A stretch of DNA of 64,000 nt from Candidatus Sodalis pierantonius str. SOPE (GCF_000517405.1 NZ_CP006568.1:3782001-3846000), one strand, 5' to 3'; positions 31,277 through 41,279 are shown, counted from the stretch's first letter. Translations and numbers: made by a program. Notes: a model not told the origin generated them from the sequence alone.

Positions 31277-31380
31277 GTAGCGATGCAAAATATTTTGGAC
31301 TAATTTGCAAGCAATTCTGGACTCCTTTAAACCACTAAAAAGTGGCCATTTTGGACAGTCCAGAATTGTTTGCAAAAAGG
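31276..31380. repeat. Short inverted-repeat element, copy 1
   Basis: Begins TGTAGCGATGCAAAATATT, as does the sequence at 52660. Inside it, TTGCAAGCAATTCTGGACT (31310-31328 region) pairs with AGTCCAGAATTGTTTGCAA near 31357-31375, forming a long hairpin. It separates truncated IS21 from dam. It may be the end of an unrecognised IS or a miniature element; no gene is present. Confidence 0.6.
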
Positions 31381-31950
31381 AAATCAGGCGAAATTGCGAA
31401 TGATCAACTCGCGTCTGCTATGAGGGTTGTTGCCTAATGAGTATTTTAGGTCAACAACGTCGATATGAAGGTTTTTGAAGATGCTCCTCATTTCTGGGAT
31501 ATCATTAACTGAAATAACCATTCTTCCTGTTATCGAATGAGCCAGGCTATCAATGATGCTGTATTGCTCTAGGCCAAACGCCACGCCATAGCCTTGAGTC
31601 TTCCAGTAAGGTGGATCAAGGTAGAACAATGTATGTGGCCTATCATATTTTTCAATACAAGCCTGCCAACCAAGATGCTCTATGGTTGCCTGAGATAAAC
31701 GCAGATGAGCCTGTTATAGCTGCTCTTCGATTCTTAGAAGGTTCAATGACTGTGATCGCACAGCGGAAGTACCAAAGTTCTGCCCGCTCACTTTGCCACC
31801 AAATGTGAGTTGTTGAAGATAGTAAAACTGGGCGGCTCGCTGTATATCGGTCAGCGTTTGTGGTGGTGTTTCTTTTAGCCAATCAAACAGCTGCCTACTG
31901 CTTAAAGCCCACTTAAACTGACGTATAAATTTCTCCAAATGGTACTTAAC

Positions 31951-32320
31951 TGTCATTACCAATTGAAAAGTGATCCACCCTGCTAAGTAAAATAGGCTTT
32001 TTTGTTAAAATCAGTGGTTATTAATACGCCATTATGCCGAAGGCATGCGAGGCGCGAAAAGTACTTATAAACGCGCTCTGAAGCTTCTGCGCACCGATAC
32101 GTGAGCGAAGCGAACTTGTGACTGGCATAGCCCCGGAAACCGCGTCAGCGCCCTGCTTGGCGTTTTTTTCGATGTAGAGATCGCGCATATGGATGCGATT
32201 ATGACCACTTGTCGAACTGTCTTATAGTTTTCAAATATCCAAGATTATTTTTGTTAGCTTCCTCTTAAAAGAATAGTGATTTAATTAGCAGAGTGGATCA
32301 GATTTAAACCGGTGGTGACA
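31951..32320. mobile_element. 370-bp non-autonomous (MITE-like) element inside dam
   Basis: Begins TGTCATTACCAATTGAAAAG and ends CCGGTGGTGACA. The terminal 35 or so bases form an imperfect inverted repeat with a shared core TGATCCAC.CTGCTAA. Direct repeats CTTAAC flank it at 31945-31950 and 32321-32326. TG...CA ends and a short target duplication suggest IS21-type mobilisation, but no transposase is present. The interior holds a 55-codon open frame (32021-32188, minus). Confidence 0.75.
32021..32188 (-). CDS. Small open frame inside the 370-bp element
   Basis: 55 codons, starting MRDLYIEKNAKQGADAVSGA and ending in AFGIMAY. No domain recognised and no clear ribosome site. It may be a captured gene fragment rather than a gene. 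Confidence 0.25.
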   Translation of the reverse strand: MRDLYIEKNAKQGADAVSGAMPVTSSLRSRIGAQKLQSAFISTFRASHAFGIMAY

Positions 32321-32533
32321 CTTAACCACCCGATAGAGGTTTATCAAATCGCCATTGATATCGTTCAGCACTTCGACTGTGGATGGTTCCTTGCTGAAAA
32401 ACAGCGCCGCTCCCCCACAGAATGGTTCAACGTAGCATTTGTGCTCAGGAAAGTACGATAGAAGACGTTTAGCCAGCCGCCGCTTTCCTTCCACCCAAGG
32501 TACGATTGGCGTACTCATTAATGCAATCCTCAT

Positions 32534-32856
32534 GCGTTACTATAATTTTTACCGATCAATAATCAGTAATTAATCGTCAAGATAATTATTAGTTGTAACT
32601 TGTAGATACTGACTGAGGGGTAGTGGCTATAAGTAATAACACGGGAAGAGAAATATTTTAATTTAAAATCAAAATGTTAACCTGTAATGGCTAAAGAGGT
32701 AATCCAGCATTGATTAATCTGTCGGCATAAATATTAAGCTGGGAGTTCCCATAAACGAGTGTATTTAACAATGATGCAAAATACGTTAGGGTAAGGCTGC
32801 AGATGAGCTGCAATGAACTGTTTTTTATTATAATTAATTGAAAAATATAGGTTTTT
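32534..32856. other. AT-rich intergenic region before the acyltransferase stub
   Basis: 323 bp, strongly AT-rich, no supported gene. Likely promoter region for the gene starting at 32857, and for the divergent dam. Confidence 0.5.
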
Positions 32857-32964
32857 ATGAAATACCTCTATGATATCGATGGTCTAAGGGCAATAGCCAT
32901 CATTTTTGTGCTGACTTTTTATGGCGGATTGACGGTTTTTCCATCAGGTTTTATCGGTGTGGAT
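32857..32964 (+). pseudogene. OafA-like acyltransferase, N-terminal stub
   Basis: 36 codons from ATG 32857: MKYLYDIDGLRAIAIIFVLT..., then FPSGFIGVD. DGLRAIA and FxGVD are the conserved start of acyltransferase-3 proteins. It is cut by IS903 at 32965. Because C-terminal halves of such a gene lie at 1-2158 and 45004-45956, this may be a dispersed part of a related gene; that link is inference. Confidence 0.8.
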
Positions 32965-34020
32965 CGCTTTGTTGAATAAATCCGAAATTTGTGACGACTT
33001 CCTCCCTATCAGGGCGATTGTTACATGATGCGGACGCTGTTTGGCATTCCTAACAACGTGATCCGGTTAAGCGCTTTGACCATTGCCATAGCCTCACCTA
33101 CCTGCGCGTCATAGTCATGCAGACTCAGATGACCACCCAGAAGTATTTTAAACCGGAACATGGCCGTTTCAGCCAGTGAACGCCGGTGATAACCTACTTT
33201 CTTTTTCCAGGTATCGTTATTGCCGCTCAGATGCTGATTTGCCACCGCATGGTTACGCTCATGGTATCGAGCTGGCCAATATTGCGCACCACTTCGCGGT
33301 GGGATAAGCGGCTTTATTTTTTTCCTCAGCAGAGCATCATGACAGTAACGCGTATCGTAAGCACTGTCAGCCGACGCTTCCCTGATTTTCCGGTGGGTTT
33401 GGTTAATCAGCCCGGGCAGCGCCTGCGCATCTGTCGTACCGCTTAGCGATAAATCGGCACAGATAATTTCATGTGTCGCGCTATCTACTGCCAGATGAAG
33501 CTTGCGCCATACTCTGCGCCTCTCAGCCCCATGCTGCCTGACTTTCCATTCGCCTTCGCCGAAGATTTTCAGGCCGGTGCCATCGATGACCAGGTGTGAG
33601 ATTTCGCCGCGGGTTGGCGTTTTTATGCTGATGTCGACGGTTTTTGCTCGCCGGCTGACCAGAGAGTAATCTGGGCAGCGCAGCGACAGCCCCATCAGTT
33701 TAAAAATCGAGTCAACGAAACCCTGTAACGCCCGGAGCGAAAGGTTAAACACGCGCTTTATCATCAGAACCGTGGTAATGGCCATATCGGTGTAGTGAAG
33801 CGGCCGGCCACGATGTTCAGGTGGTGTACCTCTCAGTCCATGCAGCAATGGCTGACTCATCAAGCCATACTGTCAGGTCCCCCAGCTGCCTGAGCGCATT
33901 GTTATATGCGGGCCAGTTGGTGATTTTAAACTTTTGCTTTGCCATGGGGACCTGATGTTGAAACGAATGTAGTGATCAGAGCCGCCAGTCACCTAAAAGT
34001 TCGATTTATTCAACAAAGCC
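32965..34020 (-). mobile_element. IS903-like element, copy 5, no matching TSD
   Basis: 1056-bp copy. Flanks GGTGTGGAT (acyltransferase) and TGTCAAATT do not match, so it is a recombination joint. Confidence 0.92.
33021..33945 (-). pseudogene. IS903-like transposase, frameshifted
   Basis: An extra C near 33829 (TACCTCTCAG for TACTCTCAG) breaks the frame about 40 codons after the normal ATG at 33945. The remaining 280-codon frame uses an out-of-phase upstream start. The catalytic motifs downstream are unchanged. Confidence 0.88.
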
Positions 34021-34091
34021 TGTCAAATTTTATTTCTTTTACCTTTGCTTTTATTTCTTCAATATTTTTTTGAAGATCACTCAGCATAACG
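34021..34091 (-). pseudogene. Orphan coding fragment between two IS
   Basis: 71 bp trapped between IS903 and IS256. The minus strand reads MLSDLQKNIEEIKAKVKEIKFD, a lysine/glutamate-rich coiled-coil-like segment. Origin unknown. Confidence 0.35.
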
Positions 34092-35407
34092 GAGCCTGTT
34101 TAGAAATTTGTGTATTTGCCTGATTTTGATATGTTCAAGCCAACATCAAAAACAGGTTAATTTATGGACGAAAAACAGTTGCAGGCTCTGGCTAACGAAC
34201 TGGCCAAAAATCTCAAAACCCCTGAAGATCTCAGTCACTTCGATCGGCTGCTGAAAAAAATCAGCGTCGAAGCAGCTCTCAATGCCGAATGACCCATCAC
34301 CTCGGCTACGATAAAAATCAGCCTAAACCGGGGACCAACGCCCGCAACGGCTATTCCACAAAAACCGTTACCACTGGCGATGGCCCGCTGGCGCTGCGTA
34401 CTCCGCGCGATCATGACGGTTCCTTTGAACCGCAACTGGTGAAGAAGAACCAGACCCGGATTACCGGGATGGATAACCAGATTTTATCGTTGTACGCCAA
34501 AGGGATGACCACCCGCGAGATCGCCGCCGCGTTCAAAGAGCTGTATGACGCCGATGTCTCGCCGGCGCTGGTCTCAAAGGTCACCGATGCGGTCATGGAG
34601 CAGGTTGTTGAATGGCAAAACCGGCCTCTGGATGCAGTCTATTCCATTGTTTATCTTGACTGTATCGTTTTAAAAGTCCGGCAGGACAGCCGCATCATCA
34701 ACAAATCTGTGTTCCTGGCGCTGGGCATCAACATCGAAGGCCAGAAAGAGTTGCTAGGTATGTGGCTGGCCGAAAATGAAGGCGCAAAGTTCTGGCTGAA
34801 CGTGCTGACAGAGCTGAAAAACCGCGGCCTGAGAACGATATCCTTATCGCCTGCGTAGACGGGCTGAAAGGTTTCCCTGACGCTATTAACGCGGTGTATC
34901 CGGAGGCGCGGCTCCAGCTGTGTATCGTGCATATGGTGCGCAACAGCCTGCGGTTCGTCTCCTGGAAGGACTACAAGGCCGTCACCCGCGACCTGAAAGC
35001 TATCTATCAGGCCCCTACGGAAGAAGCCGGCTTGCAGGCGCTGGAAGCGTTCTCCAGTGCCTGGGACATCCGCTACCCGCAAATAAGTCGAAGCTGGCAG
35101 GCAAACTGGGCCAATCTGGCCACGTTCTTTGCCTACCCAACGGACATCCGCAAGGTGATCTACACGACCAACGCCATCGAGTCGTTAAACAGCGTGATCC
35201 GGTATGCCATCAAAAAGCGCAAGGTGTTCCCGACCGACGACACAGTGAAAAAGGTGGTGTGGCTGGCGATACAGGCGGCCTCACAGAAATGGACAATGCC
35301 TTTGAGGGACTGGCGCATGGCAATGAGCCGCTTTATTATCGAGTTCGGTGACCGCCTGGACGGTCACTTCTGAGAAAAGGCATTTACACAGAATCGTGTA
35401 CAGGGTC
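34092..35407 (+). mobile_element. IS256-like element, copy C, no matching TSD
   Basis: 1316 bp. Flanks GCATAACG and CTAACCGA differ, so it is rearranged. Confidence 0.92.
34164..35373 (+). pseudogene. IS256-family transposase, two frameshifts
   Basis: One A is missing near 34289 (GCCGAATGACC for GCCGAAATGACC) and two bases are added near 34832 (CTGAGAACG for CTGAACG). The three pieces each retain their motifs. Confidence 0.9.
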
Positions 35408-35579
35408 CTAACCGAGCGACAGCCTTGTCGCCATGATTCACTTGCCGTCCAGCCTCAGCTGCCCTTTCCCAGAGCGCGGCAGCTTGCCGCCATTCTCCGC
35501 GCGCTTCACGTTCCTCAGCCAGCACCGCCAATCGTGAATATTCTTTCATGCACTCCACACGTTGTAACAGTATTGACAT
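35408..35579 (-). pseudogene. ANR-family regulator, truncated by IS256
   Basis: Starts at 35579 (MSILLQRVECMKEYSRLAVL) and has the ANR-type pattern AEEREARGEWRQAAALWERA, then VNHGDKAVAR, before the IS256 end at 35407. ANR proteins are small coiled-coil-like regulators common on enterobacterial plasmids and phages. It is a relative, not a duplicate, of the gene at 36836. Confidence 0.55.
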
Positions 35580-35597
35580 AGATTTGCTTCTCAAAAT

Positions 35598-36652
35598 CAC
35601 TTTGTTGAATAAATCCGAAATTTGTGACGACTTCTTCCCTATCAGGGCGATTGTTACATGATGCGGACGCTGTTTGGCATTCCTAACAGCGTGATCCGGT
35701 TAAGCGCTTTGACCATTGCCATAGCCTCACCTACCTACGCGTCATAGTCATGCAGACTCAGATGACCACCCAGAAGTGTTTTAAACCGGAACATGGCCGT
35801 TTCAGCCAGTGAACGCCGGTGATAACCTACTTTCTTTTTCCAGGTATCGTTATTGCCGCTCAGATGCTGATTTGCCGCCGCATGGTTACGCTCATGGTAT
35901 CGAGCTGGCCAATATTGCGCACCACTTCGCGGTGGGATAAGCGGCTTTATTTTTTTCCTCAGCAGAGCATCATGACAGTAACGCGTATCGTAAGCACTGT
36001 CAGCCGACGCTTCCCTGATTTTCCGGTGGGTTTGGTTAATCAGCCCGGGCAGCGCCTGCGCATCTGTCGTACCGCTTAGCGATAAATCGGCACAGATAAT
36101 TTCATGTGTCGCGCTATCTACTGCCAGATGAAGCTTGCGCCATACTCTGCGCCTCTCAGCCCCATGCTGCCTGACTTTCCATTCGCCTTCGCCGAAGATT
36201 TTCAGGCCGGTGCCATCGATGACCAGGTGTGAGATTTCGCCGCGGGTTGGCGTTTTTATGCTGATGTCGACGGTTTTTGCTCGCCGGCTGACCAGAGAGT
36301 AATCTGGGCAGCGCAGCGACAGCCCCATCAGTTTAAAAATCGCGTCAACGAAACCCTGTAACGCCCGGAGCGAAAGGTTAAACACGCGCTTTATCATCAG
36401 AACCGTGGTAATGGCCATATCGGTGTAGTGAAGCGGCCGGCCACGATGTTCAGGTGGTGTACTCTCAGTCCATGCAGCAATGGCTGACTCATCAAGCCAT
36501 ACTGTCATGTCCCCCCGCTGCCTGAGCGCATTGTTGTATGCGGGCCAGTTGGTGATTTTAAACTTTTGCTTTGCCATGGGGACCTGATGTTGAAACGAAT
36601 GTAGTGATCAGAGCCGCCAGTCACCTAAAAGTTCGATTTATTCAACAAAGCC
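35598..36652 (-). mobile_element. IS903-like element, copy 6, no matching TSD
   Basis: 1055 bp. The right end reads CACTTTG instead of CGCTTTG. Flanks TCTCAAAAT and ACGCAGAGG differ. Confidence 0.92.
35654..36577 (-). pseudogene. IS903-like transposase, late nonsense mutation
   Basis: CAG to TAG at about 35735 (after LSLHDYDA) removes the last 27 residues, leaving 280 aa with all the catalytic motifs. Possibly partly active, but probably not. Confidence 0.85.
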
Positions 36653-36843
36653 ACGCAGAGGGTGAGTGGATGCAGAAGAATGCAGAGATACTTTACCAGT
36701 ATGAAAAGGCGCTGAAAGAGTACGATCCTGCGTTACGTCTGGATATGCCAGATTTACGACGAGCAGTCGAGTATTCGCGTTTATTCAAAACAAACTGGCA
36801 TCGTGAGAAGAAACAAGAACTAGAACAAAGAGCGGCTAAATAA
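36653..36843 (+). pseudogene. 3' fragment of an unidentified plasmid/phage gene
   Basis: 62 codons open from the IS903 border to the TAA at 36841, charged and helical (GEWMQKNAEILYQYEKALKE, then VEYSRLFKTNWHREKKQELE). No family recognised. Convergent and overlapping by a few bases with the ANR gene. Confidence 0.4.
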
Positions 36844-37075
36844 CACTATTGGTTAGGTGGGAAATGTTGCCCCCGTTTCTCACGCGGGCAGCTTTAGCCG
36901 CCAGACTCAGCCGGGCTTCACAGACGTGCGCACGGTGCGACGTCCAGTCTAGATTTGCTTTCAGAACCGCCAGCTCATTGGCTTGGCGCCAGAGATTTGC
37001 AGCCTGAGTCAGGCTACCGGCGTTCTCATGTATGGCCGCAGAACGGGCAATATGCGAGTACAGGGAACGTGTCAT
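36836..37075 (-). CDS. ANR-family transcriptional regulator
   Basis: 79 aa, MTRSLYSHIARSAAIHENAG..., then AANLWRQANELAV and DWTSHRAHVCEARL. This matches the small ANR (AggR-activated regulator-like) family: Y..IA..A...E..G....A..LW..A......N..W...R...C. Its ATG overlaps the stop of the micro-ORF at 37072 (ATGA), so the two are co-translated. Such pairs occur on mobile DNA, in keeping with the plasmid genes on either side. Confidence 0.65.
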   Translation of the reverse strand: MTRSLYSHIARSAAIHENAGSLTQAANLWRQANELAVLKANLDWTSHRAHVCEARLSLAAKAARVRNGGNISHLTNSVI

Positions 37076-37203
37076 GCCGCACCTCCAAATTTCAGGAGAT
37101 ACGCCCGCTGGCGAACGGTCAGATAGCGCGATTTACGAGCAAATAGCGCAAGAATCGATTGCGGCGCTTCAAAGGCGCGCACGCGGAAGGTAGACTTTTT
37201 CAT
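37072..37203 (-). CDS. 43-aa basic micro-ORF, coupled to ANR gene
   Basis: ATG 37203, preceded by GGAGTAAGGCT, reads MKKSTFRVRAFEAPQSILAL, then FARKSRYLTVRQRAYLLKFG and GAA, with TGA overlapping the next ATG. The good ribosome site and ATGA coupling support a real gene. Very basic; function unknown. Confidence 0.6.
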   Translation of the reverse strand: MKKSTFRVRAFEAPQSILALFARKSRYLTVRQRAYLLKFGGAA

Positions 37204-37249
37204 AGCCTTACTCCTGGTTAACTCAGGTTTAGGGTTAGCTCTGCGTCGG

Positions 37250-38561
37250 GACCCTGTACACGATTCTGTGTAAATGCCTTTTCTCAGAAGTGACCGTCCA
37301 GGCGGTCACCGAACTCGATAATAAAGCGGCTCATTGCCATGCGCCAGTCCCTCAAAGGCATTGTCCATTTCTGTGAGGCCGCCTGTATCGCCAGCCACAC
37401 CACCTTTTTCACTGTGTCGTCGGTCGGGAACACCTTGCGCTTTTTGATGGCATACCGGATCACGCTGTTTAACGACTCGATGGCGTTGGTCGTGTAGATC
37501 ACCTTGCGGATGTCCGTTGGGTAGGCAAAGAACGTGGCCAGATTGGCCCAGTTTGCCTGCCAGCTTCGACTTATTTGCGGGTAGCGGATGTCCCAGGCAC
37601 TGGAGAACGCTTCCAGCGCCTGCAAGCCGGCTTCTTCCGTAGGGGCCTGATAGATAGCTTTCAGGTCGCGGGTGACGGCCTTGTAGTCCTTCCAGGAGAC
37701 GAACCGCAGGCTGTTGCGCACCATATGTACGATACACAGCTGGAGCCGCGCCTCCGGATACACCGCGTTAATAGCGTCAGGGAAACCTTTCAGCCCGTCT
37801 ACGCAGGCGATAAGGATATCGTTCAGGCCGCGGTTTTTCAGCTCTGTCAGCACGTTCAGCCAGAACTTTGCGCCTTCATTTTCGGCCAGCCACATACCTA
37901 GCAACTCTTTCTGGCCTTCGATGTTGATGCCCAGCGCCAGGAACACAGATTTGTTGATGATGCGGCTGTCCTGCCGGACTTTTAGAACGATACAGTCAAG
38001 ATAAACAATGGGATAGACTGCATCCAGAGGCCGGTTTTGCCATTCGACAACCTGCTCCATGACCGCATCGGTGACCTTTGAGACCAGCGCCGGCGAGACA
38101 TCGGCGTCATACAGCTCTTTGAACGCGGCGGCGATCTCGCGGGTGGTCATCCCTTTGGCGTACAACGATAAAATCTGGTTATCCATCCCGGTAATCCGGG
38201 TCTGGTTCTTCTTCACCAGTTGCGGTTCAAAGGAACCGTCACGATCGCGCGGAGTACGCAGCGCCAGCGGGCCATCGCCAGTGGTAACGGTTTTTGTGGA
38301 ATAGCCGTTGCGGGCGTTGGTCCCCGGTTTAGGCTGATTTTTATCGTAGCCGAGGTGATGGATCATTTCGGCATTGAGAGCTGCTTCGACGCTGATTTTT
38401 TTCAGCAGCCGATCGAAGTGACTGAGATCTTCAGGGGTGAGATTTTTGGCCAGTTCGTTAGCCAGAGCCTGCAACTGTTTTTCGTCCATAAATTAACCTG
38501 TTTTTGATGTTGGCTTGAACATATCAAAATCAGGCAAATACACAAATTTCTAAACAGGCTC
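37250..38561 (-). mobile_element. IS256-like element, copy D, no matching TSD
   Basis: 1312 bp. Flanks TGCGTCGG and TGTGCAGG differ. It separates the ANR genes from the repA fragment. Confidence 0.92.
37284..38489 (-). CDS. IS256-family transposase (401 aa)
   Basis: Full-length with one lysine missing near residue 17 (AKNLTPEDL for AKNLKTPEDL). All catalytic motifs are present. Confidence 0.9.
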   Translation of the reverse strand: MDEKQLQALANELAKNLTPEDLSHFDRLLKKISVEAALNAEMIHHLGYDKNQPKPGTNARNGYSTKTVTTGDGPLALRTPRDRDGSFEPQLVKKNQTRITGMDNQILSLYAKGMTTREIAAAFKELYDADVSPALVSKVTDAVMEQVVEWQNRPLDAVYPIVYLDCIVLKVRQDSRIINKSVFLALGINIEGQKELLGMWLAENEGAKFWLNVLTELKNRGLNDILIACVDGLKGFPDAINAVYPEARLQLCIVHMVRNSLRFVSWKDYKAVTRDLKAIYQAPTEEAGLQALEAFSSAWDIRYPQISRSWQANWANLATFFAYPTDIRKVIYTTNAIESLNSVIRYAIKKRKVFPTDDTVKKVVWLAIQAASQKWTMPLRDWRMAMSRFIIEFGDRLDGHF

Positions 38562-39232
38562 TGTGCAGGGCATGGTAGCGCTGGTCAACCAGACGCCGCA
38601 GCCCCTGGTGACCCATCGCTTCCAGCTCATCCTTGCTGTGCAGCTTCACCAGGTCGTTCATGATGGAGTGCCGGGCCTGTGCAGGCTCCATCTCATCAAT
38701 CTTGCGCGCATGACGACGCTGCTTGTTGAAGGCCCGCTTCTTAAGGCGATAATCAAACGCTTTCTTGATGTGCTTTTCTTTCGCGCGACGACGGGCTTCG
38801 CTCAGAGTGATGGGGCCTTCGCCTTTGTCACGCAGCTTCTGGTTTTCCCAGGCCAGCTGCTGATTCTGTGCCGCCAGAAATTTACCCACCTCGTAATCGA
38901 TAAGCACAAAGAACAGCTCGGTGACCCAGATAATCTTGGGGATATAGGAATGCGTGCTGTCGTCCCACACCCGTTCGCATTTGATGGCGCCCAGCTCTTC
39001 CAGCGTCGTCAGCGCCCGGCTGGCGCGTGAGATGCTCTTCTTAGGCGCCGCTGCCCGTTGACAGACCACACCAGTCCGACAGTTGCTCGACGCCGGCCTC
39101 CACCTTGCCGGAGACGATATTCAGCCGGTCTGCCATCGCCACCATCAGCGCGTTAGACGGCCTCAAACAGCAGGATCCCCCGTTGGCTCGGGCTGTAACC
39201 GATATCACTGCGGTTATCCAGATCCAGTGCAA
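38562..39232 (-). pseudogene. repA: IncF-type plasmid replication initiator RepA, fragment
   Basis: The frame ending at the IS256 border reads SISRASRALTTLEELGAIKC, YIPKIIWVTELFFVLIDYEV and ARHSIMNDLVKLHSKDELEA. This corresponds to the winged-helix and C-terminal region of RepA1-type initiators (compare SITRATRALTFLAELGLI in IncFII RepA). The preceding part (MADRLNIVSGKVEAGVEQLS, DWCGLST) is in another frame, with a shift near 39062. The N-terminus merges into trbC-like sequence around 39170-39300 and cannot be placed exactly. The 3' end is lost to IS256. A plasmid origin gene stranded in the chromosome. Confidence 0.7.
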
Positions 39233-40764
39233 CCTGGACCAGCGTTGCCAGAACCGGATCCATCAGCGGGGGAAGGGTATGCACCGCGCTACCGGCAATG
39301 ATGTCATCGGTACGCTGCAGCACAGTATTGATGTCCATTTCCGCTGGCGGTAACAATCTTGCCAGTTTCGGCTGCTGGGCCAGTAACTCCGCTTCGCCCG
39401 GTGTGCCAACATCAATAAAGTGGTTTATCTTCATCGCCAGGGTGGACGACTGTTTTTCACTGTCTGGAATGTAGATCGCATTGCTGGGCACCAGGGCGCT
39501 TTTAAACGAGATAAAGCCTTCCCCCGGATTCAGGTCCTTGAGTTCATCCAGCGAAATACGGTGCTTTTCGCGGATATAGGTGGTGTTGGCATCTTCATAA
39601 TGGCTGCTCACCGTGCCGGATGTCCGTTTCACTTCGCCCAGCTCGGCGTAATAATCTTTACCTGCGGTCGCTTTGGCCAGTTCAAAGGTATCCTTTTCAT
39701 CCTGCAATGCCATAAACCATTTGATCAGCATATTGGCATTGACGGTCTGATACTCGCCCCTGAACTGATCAATAAAACGCTGGATATCCTGCGCAGAAAT
39801 CACCAGCATCATCCCCAGGCTGCGCATCTGCGCCGCGAGGTCATCCATCCCCGGGGCAAAGTAGCTGCCCAGCTCATCATGGATATCGGGATACGGAAAC
39901 GGCTGACGAAACCGCGTCGACGTCAAGACATCGAGATGCTTGCCTTCCAGCTGGTAGCCGAGGTCGCGGGCGATAACCATCCTTTTGGCCGAGATATACA
40001 GTTTCCCCAGGTTGGCCGACTCACTTTTCGACAGTCCCAGCGCCGGGATAAGCACCACCAGGGTGCGGTCATTGTGCAGAACGTCGTTAATATCGATATC
40101 GCCGGCATCGGTTGAAAAAATATGCCCGTAGATGTCATTAAACATGGTCAGCATGCGGGAAAACTGCTGGATAAGGAACCCGGGCTGGTCGTAGACGCTC
40201 TGCTCCCACTCGGATGGCCGGGTAATCAGATCCATGCGGAACCCGGGGCCAGGTTATTGAGATAACTTTCCAGCGCATTCACCGCCTCATCATGCCAGCC
40301 GTGCTGTTTGGCTTCGATGTACAACTCGGCCATTTTTTTCAGTGGTAAATGCGTCTGGATCAGGGACTGCGAAATGCGGATGTTCTCTTTTTTGCATTTC
40401 ATTTGTAGTACAGCGCATAAACCAGCCCGTAGAGCATCGGCTTGGCTTTATCCTGCCAGCCCGCGTCATTAGCCCCCACTTGCGGCAGCAACGACTCCAT
40501 CAACTGAATGATAAACGTCGTATTCGCCTCGCCGAACAGGTTGATGGAGTTGGATTGCGGGCGAGTGCGATCATTACCCAGCAACGCATCGAACTGGTCG
40601 CGCACCCCATTCAGGAAGTTTAAAACATAATAATTATCTTCCTGACCAAAGCGGCGCATCAGGGACCAGATAGAATACGCCAGAGTGGTTTCCTCCTTGC
40701 CGTCGGAGAACGTCATTCCCCGTCCCCAGCACAGGCTGTTGAGCTGCAACGACAGCAGCGCCTC
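39168..40764 (-). pseudogene. trbC: TrbC-like (DotL/IcmO-type) coupling ATPase, frameshifted
   Basis: Two frames cover this gene. 40399-40764 holds EALLSLQLNSLCWGRGMTFS, then YSIWSLMRRFG and INLFGEANTTFIIQLMESLL. 39168-40235 holds MDLITRPSEWEQSVYDQPGF, FNDIYGHIFSTDAGDIDIND, PYPDIHDELGSYFAPGMDDL and LGMMLVISAQDIQRFIDQF. A 5-bp duplication near 40398 and extra bases near 40240 separate them. The features are those of IncI1 TrbC, the DotL/IcmO-type coupling ATPase of I-type conjugation systems. It is fused upstream to traJ at the P-loop and downstream to repA. Confidence 0.7.
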
Positions 40765-41279
40765 CGTTTTGCCGGAGCCGGTCGGCCCGACAACCAGCCC
40801 CATGCCGTCAACCGGCAGATGAGCCAGCATCTGATACAGGTCGTCAGGCAAGCCGAGGTCAGTCAGCGGCGGAATCGCGTTATTAATCACCCGCAGCGTC
40901 ACGGCAATGGCGGTATTGACGCCACGAGAATAGTGGCCTGGGTGAAATTGGCCCGAAAGCGCATCCGCTCCCCGCGCGCCAGCCCGTAACGTTGATGGCT
41001 GTCGCCTTCCAGCTGCAGGGACGCATCGTCGCCTTTGCCGCTCTGGACCCGGGCTTTGATCGCTGGGCTGAAAATGCCGTCAATCAACGCCAGCAGCGTC
41101 GAATGATCCAGCGTAAACGCCGAACAGGGGATAAGACGCCCGTGCTGCCCCACAATAATCCGGCCATTGCTTTGCAGATGAATATCGGACACCGCGTGGC
41201 GATAGCAATGCACGAAAAAGCACCGCAGGGTGTCGGCGGTGAATCCGACGGAAAAATCAAACTGCGCCAGTGCGCTCAT
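40762..41279 (-). pseudogene. traJ: TraJ (DotB-type) secretion ATPase, N-terminal part fused to trbC
   Basis: Starts ATG 41279 (MSALAQFDFSVGFTADTLRC), then SDIHLQSNGRIIVGQHGRLI, as in secretion ATPases of the DotB/GspE family. A frameshift near 40905 separates RFRANFTQAT from VTLRVINNAIPPLTDLG. The sequence reaches Walker A (GLVVGPTGSGKTE, 40762-40800) and then switches to TrbC-type sequence without Walker B or later DotB motifs. The start overlaps the traI stop (TAATG), so they were an operon, as on IncI1 plasmids. Confidence 0.7.

Larger units (their letters stand above)
31384..32533 (-). pseudogene. dam: Phage-type DNA adenine methylase (D12 class), broken
   Basis: Start near 32533. The AdoMet motif YVEPFCGGAALFFSKEP and LNDINGDLINLYRVVK are read down to 32327. 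The frame then meets a 370-bp inserted element (31951-32320). It resumes as YHLEKFIRQFKWALSS... to RIEEQL at 31714, and again as FYLDPPYWKTQGYGV (catalytic DPPY) to 31384. A further break lies near 31650-31710. Free-standing Dam homologues like this are common on prophages and plasmids. A second, different remnant is at 54467. Confidence 0.88.
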
